The translations under genes and the position numbers were made by a program. From Pseudomonadota bacterium (lineage in GTDB: Bacteria > Myxococcota > UBA9042 > PHBI01), in the NCBI GenBank assembly GCA_005788935.1, contig SYAK01000062.1, positions 1 through 11,447 of the forward strand: a DNA stretch of 11,447 nt, given 5' to 3'. Positions 7,073 through 11,447 of this stretch are shown here, in pieces (position 1 is the first letter of the stretch; every line of letters starts with the position of its first letter). The notes under the pieces are model-generated. The model was not told the origin of the DNA. It was given only the letters and a program-made list of their open reading frames with translations, and ran no database searches.

Positions 7073-7092
7073 CGCGGTCCCTGCAGTCCGCG
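7073..7092 (+). other. Weak inverted repeat in the gap before the lipoprotein gene
   Basis: CGCGG at 7073-7077 pairs with CCGCG at 7088-7092 around a loop containing CTGCAG. It lies in the 134-nt gap (7022-7155) between the AAA-ATPase-like gene and the lipoprotein gene and could contribute to termination. The TTGACG at 7093-7098 resembles a -35 box but has no good -10 partner. Nothing else in this gap is convincing. Confidence 0.2.
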
Positions 7093-7145
7093 TTGACGCG
7101 CGGCCGCCCAGACGCGAGACTTGAGGTCCTGCCCCTCCGGCTCAC

Positions 7146-7149
7146 GAGG
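7146..7149 (+). promoter_or_regulatory. Ribosome binding site of the lipoprotein gene
   Basis: GAGG lies 6 nt before the ATG at 7156. This supports that start over an upstream in-frame TTG at 7093, which would put 21 extra residues ahead of the lipoprotein signal peptide. Confidence 0.6.
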
Positions 7150-7155
7150 TTACCC

Positions 7156-8319
7156 ATGCGCCCGATGCTGCGTCGTCCATCCCGCCAGTCCCGCCAGTCG
7201 CTGCGCATGTGGCCGCTGCTCGGCCTGCTCGCCACGGCCTGCGGCAGCGAGGCGGCGACAGCGCCCGCGGCCGAGGTCCAGGTGACCGACGACAGCACGT
7301 CGACCGGGGCGGATACACCGGACGCGACCGAGGACACGGCAGCCCACGACGACGCGGCCCCGCCAGTCGAGGACGCGGCCCCGCCAGCCGACGATGCAGC
7401 CCCTGCCGACGCCGTCCCACCTGAGGACGCCAGGGAGGACACCACGAGCGACGACGCGGGCGAGGACGCCGTCTCCCCGCCCGACGACACCGCCAGCGAC
7501 GCCACCGCGACCGACGCCAGCTCCGTGGCCGACCCGAGCGCGCCAGGACCCGTCCCGTGGACGCAGGAGGACCTCGACGTGGCGGGCTACGACGTCGCCC
7601 TCTACGTGCCGACGATGAGCGCGCTCGCGCCAGCCGTCGTCCTCGCCCCGGGCTTCCAGCTCGACGGCAGCGCCTTCGCGAGCTACGCCCGCCACCTCGC
7701 CTCCCACGGGGTCGCGGTGCTCGTCCCGACGTTTGGCGATTCGCTCTTCTCGGCGATTTCCCACAGCACCCTCGCCGACGCGGTCGTCACGATGGTCGCG
7801 TCCCTCGCGGCCGACCCACGCTTCGACCCCACCCGACTCGGCGCTGGCGGCCACTCCCGCGGCGGCAAGGTGGCGCTGCTCGCGGCGACGCGCGACGACC
7901 GCATCCGCGCGAGCTTCAACCTCGATCCGGTCGACTCGGTCGGCCCATTCTCGACCCCGTCGGCCGAGAACCCGAGCGTCACGCCCGAGCTGATGGCCGA
8001 CCTCGCGATCCCGCTCGGCCTCGTCGGCTCGACCCGCGGCGCAGAGGCCGCCTTCCCGGGGTCACCCGCCTGCGCGCCAGCGAGCGACAACTACGCGGCC
8101 TACGCGACCGCCGCGAGTGGCGCACCGTTTGTCGCGGTGCCGCCTGCGAGCGGCCACAACGACTTCGCCGACCCCCTGCCCGCCCTGCTGCGCCTCGCCT
8201 GCAAGGGGGGCGACGACCCCGCCGCGGTGCGTGCCGCGGCGCGGACCTGGATGACGGCCTTCTACCGCGTCCACCTCGCGGGCGACGCGGGCTATGCGCC
8301 GTGGCTCGTCACGCCCTGA
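7156..8319 (+). CDS. Lipoprotein with chlorophyllase-like alpha/beta-hydrolase domain
   Basis: The ATG at 7156 gives a lipoprotein signal peptide: an Arg-rich n-region, then MWPLLGLLATAC with the lipid-bearing cysteine at residue 29. Glycine follows at +2, so outer-membrane sorting is likely. Residues about 31-133 form a disordered Asp/Ala/Pro/Thr-rich linker of the kind seen in many myxobacterial-type lipoproteins. The catalytic domain spans about 135-387. It has an oxyanion-region segment (VVLAPGFQ), a nucleophile elbow GGHSRGGK with Ser234, a candidate acid at Asp257 or Asp260 (LDPVDS), and a candidate histidine at 334 (SGHNDF). GHSRGG is typical of chlorophyllase-like and related esterase/dienelactone-hydrolase groups. 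I infer an ester hydrolase tethered to the outer membrane; the substrate is unknown and need not be chlorophyll. The gene is co-directional with the upstream gene across 134 nt and probably has its own transcript. The fold and lipidation are well supported. Confidence 0.88.
   Translation: MRPMLRRPSRQSRQSLRMWPLLGLLATACGSEAATAPAAEVQVTDDSTSTGADTPDATEDTAAHDDAAPPVEDAAPPADDAAPADAVPPEDAREDTTSDDAGEDAVSPPDDTASDATATDASSVADPSAPGPVPWTQEDLDVAGYDVALYVPTMSALAPAVVLAPGFQLDGSAFASYARHLASHGVAVLVPTFGDSLFSAISHSTLADAVVTMVASLAADPRFDPTRLGAGGHSRGGKVALLAATRDDRIRASFNLDPVDSVGPFSTPSAENPSVTPELMADLAIPLGLVGSTRGAEAAFPGSPACAPASDNYAAYATAASGAPFVAVPPASGHNDFADPLPALLRLACKGGDDPAAVRAAARTWMTAFYRVHLAGDAGYAPWLVTP
7351..7413 (+). repeat. 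21-bp in-frame tandem repeat in the lipoprotein linker
   Basis: Three 21-nt units start at 7351, 7372 and 7393. The first two are identical at 19 of 21 positions; the third is degenerate. They encode DAAPPVE, DAAPPAD and DAAPADA. The linker has grown at least partly by short tandem duplication. It is presumably a flexible, acidic stalk between membrane anchor and enzyme. Confidence 0.75.
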
Positions 8320-8329
8320 CGGCGCTGGC

Positions 8330-8388
8330 TGCAACATTCTGATGCACGCCTGAAACAATTGGTTTCATCGTTGAAACATCTTGTCTCA
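8330..8388. repeat. Three 17-bp pseudo-palindromes at an exact 21-bp period (operator-like array)
   Basis: The units are TGCAACA-TTC-TGATGCA (8330-8346), TGAAACA-ATT-GGTTTCA (8351-8367) and TGAAACA-TCT-TGTCTCA (8372-8388). Each is a 7-3-7 dyad with a single arm mismatch, and 4 nt separate neighbouring units. The majority consensus, TGAAACA-N3-TGTTTCA, is a perfect palindrome. Units 2 and 3 with their flanks agree at 16 of 20 positions. The array is an AT-rich island filling most of the 92-nt convergent gap between the lipoprotein and TonB-receptor stop codons. No T-tract follows on either strand, so a standard bidirectional terminator is not obvious. The two-helical-turn period suggests dimers of a DNA-binding protein on one helix face; that is inference. 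Confidence 0.7.
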
Positions 8389-8411
8389 TCGGCAGCCCCG
8401 TCGCGCGCAGC

Positions 8412-11400
8412 TCAGAAGTTGCGCGCCACCGCGAGCGAGAAGACGCGCCCGCGCAGATCGCGCTCGACGAGGGCGGTCCCCTGGCGGGTCTCGAGCGGCA
8501 GATCGAGCAGGTTCTGGGCGCGCAGGTTGAGCTCGAAGCGGTCGGGCAGACGCAGGCCGAGGACGAGGTCGAGCTGGTGGAAGGCCTCGATGTAGGTGTC
8601 AGGCGCCCCGAGGGCCCCGACCTCGTCGATGCGACGCCCCGAGACGTTGTAGAGCAGGGCCGCGTTGGCGCCGGTGTCGGCGTTCTCGTAGCCGATCTGA
8701 AGGTTCAGGACGTAGGGGGCCTGCCCTTGCAGGGGGCGTTGCTTGTTGGTCTGGATGGTCTCGGCGTCGCCGATGTCGACCGACGACGCGATGAGGGCCA
8801 CGTTGGACGCGACGTAGAGGTCGCGCAGCGACGTGTCGAGGAAGGCGAGGTTCTTCCGGAACTCGAGCTCGAGGCCGAGGGTCTCGGCGGCGGCGGCGTT
8901 GGCGTAGGTCACCGAGAGCTGAGCGCTCGGAACGAGGACCATCTCGATGGGGTCCCTGAAATGCTTGTAGAAGACGCCAACCGACACGAGCTCGCCCGCG
9001 GTCGGGAACCACTCCCACCGAAGATCGACGTGGCGCAGGAGCGCGCGGCGGAGATCGGGATTGCCGAAGAACTGGCGACCGCCGGTCACGTCGTTGAAGG
9101 TCGCGGGCGAGAGCTCGCGGAAGTCGGGGCGAGAGACGGTCTGAGCGGCCCCGAAGCGGAGGAACATGTCGTCGCGGAAGGCCCACGAGGCCGCGAGCGA
9201 CGGCAACAGATCGAGGGTCGCGAGGCGGGCCTCGACGGTGGCTGCGTCGGGGCTGAAGGGGACGAAGGTGCCGACGCGCTGCTCACTCGACTCGAGGCGG
9301 ACGCCGCCGACGAGGGTCAGGTCGCGGGCGAGCGTCACGTCGGCCATCAGGTAGCCGCCGAGGATGCGCTGGCCCGCCGTGTAGTTGTCGGTCTCGAGCG
9401 TCGTCTCGGTCAGCACGAAGCCGTCTGCGCCGATGTAGTCGGGCGTGAAGATCTGCTCGGGCGTCAACAAGAGCAGGTCCTCGTCCGCGGCGAGCGGCCC
9501 CTGCTGGTCGTACTTGAAGCGGCGCGTGTCGACCTCGCGGGCCTTGTCAAGGAGTGCAAAGCCGGTCTTCAGCGCGACGCGCGTGTCGGCAGGCGGCGGT
9601 GCAGGCGCGTCGGGGGTCGCGACAGCGGGCGCGCCGACGAGGTGCCACGTGAGGTCGAGGCCGACGTCGTGGGCCACGTCGACAAGCCCGGAGAAGACGC
9701 GGCGGTTGCCCTCGGGGCGGTCGCTGAGGCGCCAGAGGTCGGTGCCGGGCTCGCGGTCGTAGCGGGCCTGGCGGCGGTCGGGCTCGATGCGCGTGGCCGC
9801 GGACAGGGTGTAGCGCCAGGCGAGGTCGACGGCGTCACCGAGGCGGTGGTCGCCGCGGAGCTGGTTCGTCGAGAGCATCTGCTCGACCCACTGGAGGCGC
9901 GAGACGCGGATGTCGGTCGTGACGTCGCGGTTGTAGCCCTCGTAGAGGCGGGCCTCGTCGGTCGTCACGCGGTTGAGCAGGCTGGTGAGCCGCAGCTTGT
10001 GGTCATCGCCGACGTCGAGCCCGCCCGACAGGATGCCCGACAGCGTCACGCGCATCTCGAGGTCGTCGAAACGGTACTGGTGGGCGGGCTCCATGCGGCC
10101 GCCCGAGCCGACCGTGTAGATGCGGACGTCGCGCGGGCCGCCATCCCAGTCGCTCGTGTAGCCCGCTGCGGCGAGCCAGCCAGCCCGGCCGAACGAGGTC
10201 GCGACGCTGTCGCCGAGGTTGCCAGCGAGCGAGAGGCCTGGCGGGACCGTGTCACGGCGCGGCGTCCAGTCGGTCTGCATCTGCTCGCCGAGGCGCTCGA
10301 GCTCGGCGGCCGTGTAGCCGCGCTCGGAGAACATGTCGCGCTCGAGCAGCGGAGCCGCGTCAGACGCCGCCTTGACCTCTGGGGGCAGGGCACGGAAGCC
10401 CCCGTCGATCCCCAGGAAATCGGTCGGACCCGAGGCGGCGAAGAGGTGGTCCCCGAAGGTGGTTCCGAGGCGTGCGCTCGTGCCGACGCTCGCGCGGCCC
10501 TCGAGGGCCCCCGGGAAGCCACGGGTCCGGATGCGAACGACTCCTCCACCGAATTCACCAGGCATATCGGGCGTATAGCCCTTCTGGATCGCGATTCCCT
10601 CGAGCATGCCGGCGGGGAACATGTCAAGCGGGACGACGCGTCGCTCGGGCTCGGGCGATGGCAACTGCGCGCCGTCGAGCAAGGTCGAGCTGTAGCGCTC
10701 GCCGAGCCCGCGGACATAGACGAAGCGCCCGCCGACGACGGTGACGCCAGTCGCGCGGCGAAGCGCCGAGGCCGCGTTCGTGTCGCCCGAACGCGACATC
10801 TGCTGGGCGCCGATGACCTCGCCGACAGCGGTCGCGTCGCGGCGCTCCTCGAGGGCCTCAAGCGCCGAGCCGACGATGCGCGGGGCCGAGACGACGAGCT
10901 CGGCGAGCTCGATGGAGGCGGGCTCGAGGGCGAAGGTGCGCTCGCGGGAGGCCCCCGCCTCGACCTCGACGCCGCGGACGGTCAGCGCGGTGTACTGGGC
11001 GTGGACGAGCGTGAGGTCGTGGAGGCCCGACGGGAGCGACAGGGTGAAGCGCCCCGCGCCGTCGGTCTCACCCTCGACCGACTGACCGCGGACATAGACG
11101 CGGACGCCGCGGAAGGGGCGTCCCTGCTCGGCGTCCTCGACGCGCCCGACGAGCGTGCCGGGCGGGGCGGACGGAGCGTCGACCGGATCGGGGTCGGGGG
11201 CGTCGACGAGGGAGACGGCCTCGACATGTGTCCGCATCGGGCGCCCGTCTTCAAACATCGTCGCGATGAGCTCGGTGACGAACCCCTTCGTGACGACTGC
11301 CTGAAATACTTCTTCACGATTGCCGTCAAGTGGGCTCTGGAGGCGCACGGTGACCGGACCTGGCGGCAGCGCCACGCGGGCGACGCCGCGGCGGTCGGTG

Positions 11401-11447
11401 CGGGCGCTCGCGGTCGGCACCTCGGCGCCCTCGGGGGTGACAGCGAC
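8412..11447 (-). CDS. TonB-dependent outer-membrane receptor with carboxypeptidase-regulatory-like N-terminal domains (5' partial)
   Basis: The minus-strand frame runs open from base 11447 to the TGA at 8412-8414. The GTG at 11420 is internal, because upstream codons continue a beta-sandwich-like segment; the signal peptide lies beyond the window. The visible 1011 residues begin with the end of one carboxypeptidase-regulatory-like domain (GVARVALPPGPVTVRL). A second follows at about 97-176 (GTLVGRV, then GRFTLSLPSGLHDLTL). Next come the pre-plug motif ELAELVVSAPR and the plug at about 195-310, with YVRGLGERYSSTLLDG, PLDMFPAGMLEGI and GEFGGGVVRIRTR. The rest is a 22-strand-type barrel with late TonB-receptor motifs SRPDFRELSP, FFGNPDLRRA and VGVFYKHFRDPIEMV. 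The last residue is Phe, as expected for BAM-dependent insertion. It would import a ligand across the outer membrane using TonB-ExbBD energy. The substrate (siderophore, sugar, peptide or other) cannot be told. The gene converges on the hydrolase lipoprotein, and its promoter is outside the window. Confidence 0.93.
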   Translation of the reverse strand, partial: VAVTPEGAEVPTASARTDRRGVARVALPPGPVTVRLQSPLDGNREEVFQAVVTKGFVTELIATMFEDGRPMRTHVEAVSLVDAPDPDPVDAPSAPPGTLVGRVEDAEQGRPFRGVRVYVRGQSVEGETDGAGRFTLSLPSGLHDLTLVHAQYTALTVRGVEVEAGASRERTFALEPASIELAELVVSAPRIVGSALEALEERRDATAVGEVIGAQQMSRSGDTNAASALRRATGVTVVGGRFVYVRGLGERYSSTLLDGAQLPSPEPERRVVPLDMFPAGMLEGIAIQKGYTPDMPGEFGGGVVRIRTRGFPGALEGRASVGTSARLGTTFGDHLFAASGPTDFLGIDGGFRALPPEVKAASDAAPLLERDMFSERGYTAAELERLGEQMQTDWTPRRDTVPPGLSLAGNLGDSVATSFGRAGWLAAAGYTSDWDGGPRDVRIYTVGSGGRMEPAHQYRFDDLEMRVTLSGILSGGLDVGDDHKLRLTSLLNRVTTDEARLYEGYNRDVTTDIRVSRLQWVEQMLSTNQLRGDHRLGDAVDLAWRYTLSAATRIEPDRRQARYDREPGTDLWRLSDRPEGNRRVFSGLVDVAHDVGLDLTWHLVGAPAVATPDAPAPPPADTRVALKTGFALLDKAREVDTRRFKYDQQGPLAADEDLLLLTPEQIFTPDYIGADGFVLTETTLETDNYTAGQRILGGYLMADVTLARDLTLVGGVRLESSEQRVGTFVPFSPDAATVEARLATLDLLPSLAASWAFRDDMFLRFGAAQTVSRPDFRELSPATFNDVTGGRQFFGNPDLRRALLRHVDLRWEWFPTAGELVSVGVFYKHFRDPIEMVLVPSAQLSVTYANAAAAETLGLELEFRKNLAFLDTSLRDLYVASNVALIASSVDIGDAETIQTNKQRPLQGQAPYVLNLQIGYENADTGANAALLYNVSGRRIDEVGALGAPDTYIEAFHQLDLVLGLRLPDRFELNLRAQNLLDLPLETRQGTALVERDLRGRVFSLAVARNF

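Noticed and set aside
7093..7155. TTG start giving a 21-residue extension of the lipoprotein
   Set aside because: The ATG at 7156 has GAGG 6 nt upstream and places the signal peptide at the N-terminus; the extension would bury it.
8351..8388. Ordinary bidirectional rho-independent terminator
   Set aside because: Stems are short and AT-rich with no T-tract on either strand, and the 21-bp periodic repetition is not a terminator feature, though a role in ending transcription is not excluded.
8330..8391. CRISPR array interpretation of the repeated units
   Set aside because: Units are 17 bp with only 4-nt gaps; there are no spacers of CRISPR length and no cas genes.
11418..11420. GTG as start of the TonB receptor
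   Set aside because: The frame stays open to the window edge with codons that continue a beta-sandwich-like segment, and no signal peptide follows this GTG.

Overview
The window is very GC-rich bacterial DNA with short intergenic gaps. It carries an outer-membrane TonB-dependent receptor and a lipoprotein with a long Asp/Ala/Pro-rich linker behind its lipidated cysteine. Together with long cysteine-rich secreted proteins, this suggests a Gram-negative bacterium of the Myxococcota or a related former 'Deltaproteobacteria' lineage. That placement is inferred from style and protein families, not from a marker gene.

There are five protein genes, two of them cut by the window edges. (1) 1-2331 (+) is the 3' part of a large secreted cysteine-rich protein with furin/growth-factor-receptor-like CxxC arrays, two InlB-type repeats and glycine-rich linkers. 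(2) 2422-5094 (+) is a long U32-family protein with a complete [4Fe-4S]-type cysteine set, a DUF3656-like middle part and a second cysteine-bearing barrel-like half. (3) 5297-7021 (+) is an AAA-ATPase-like/PD-(D/E)XK family protein. (4) 7156-8319 (+) is a lipoprotein with a chlorophyllase-like alpha/beta-hydrolase domain. (5) 8412-11447 (-) is a TonB-dependent receptor with carboxypeptidase-regulatory-like N-terminal domains, truncated at the window's right edge and convergent with gene 4.

The gaps hold several palindromes. A long stem-loop lies between genes 1 and 2. A GC hairpin lies just after gene 2, followed by a 12-bp palindrome, a TTGACA box and a 16-bp dyad ahead of gene 3. The clearest unexplained structure is in the convergent gap between genes 4 and 5. 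There, three 17-bp pseudo-palindromes (7-3-7, consensus TGAAACA-N3-TGTTTCA) repeat at an exact 21-bp period.

The five genes do not form an obvious pathway. Genes 1, 4 and 5 are all predicted envelope or surface proteins, while genes 2 and 3 are predicted cytoplasmic. I see no RNA genes, CRISPR arrays, insertion sequences or integrases. I found no gene cluster that I would confidently call a new system; the 21-bp dyad array and the cysteine-rich protein are the best leads.
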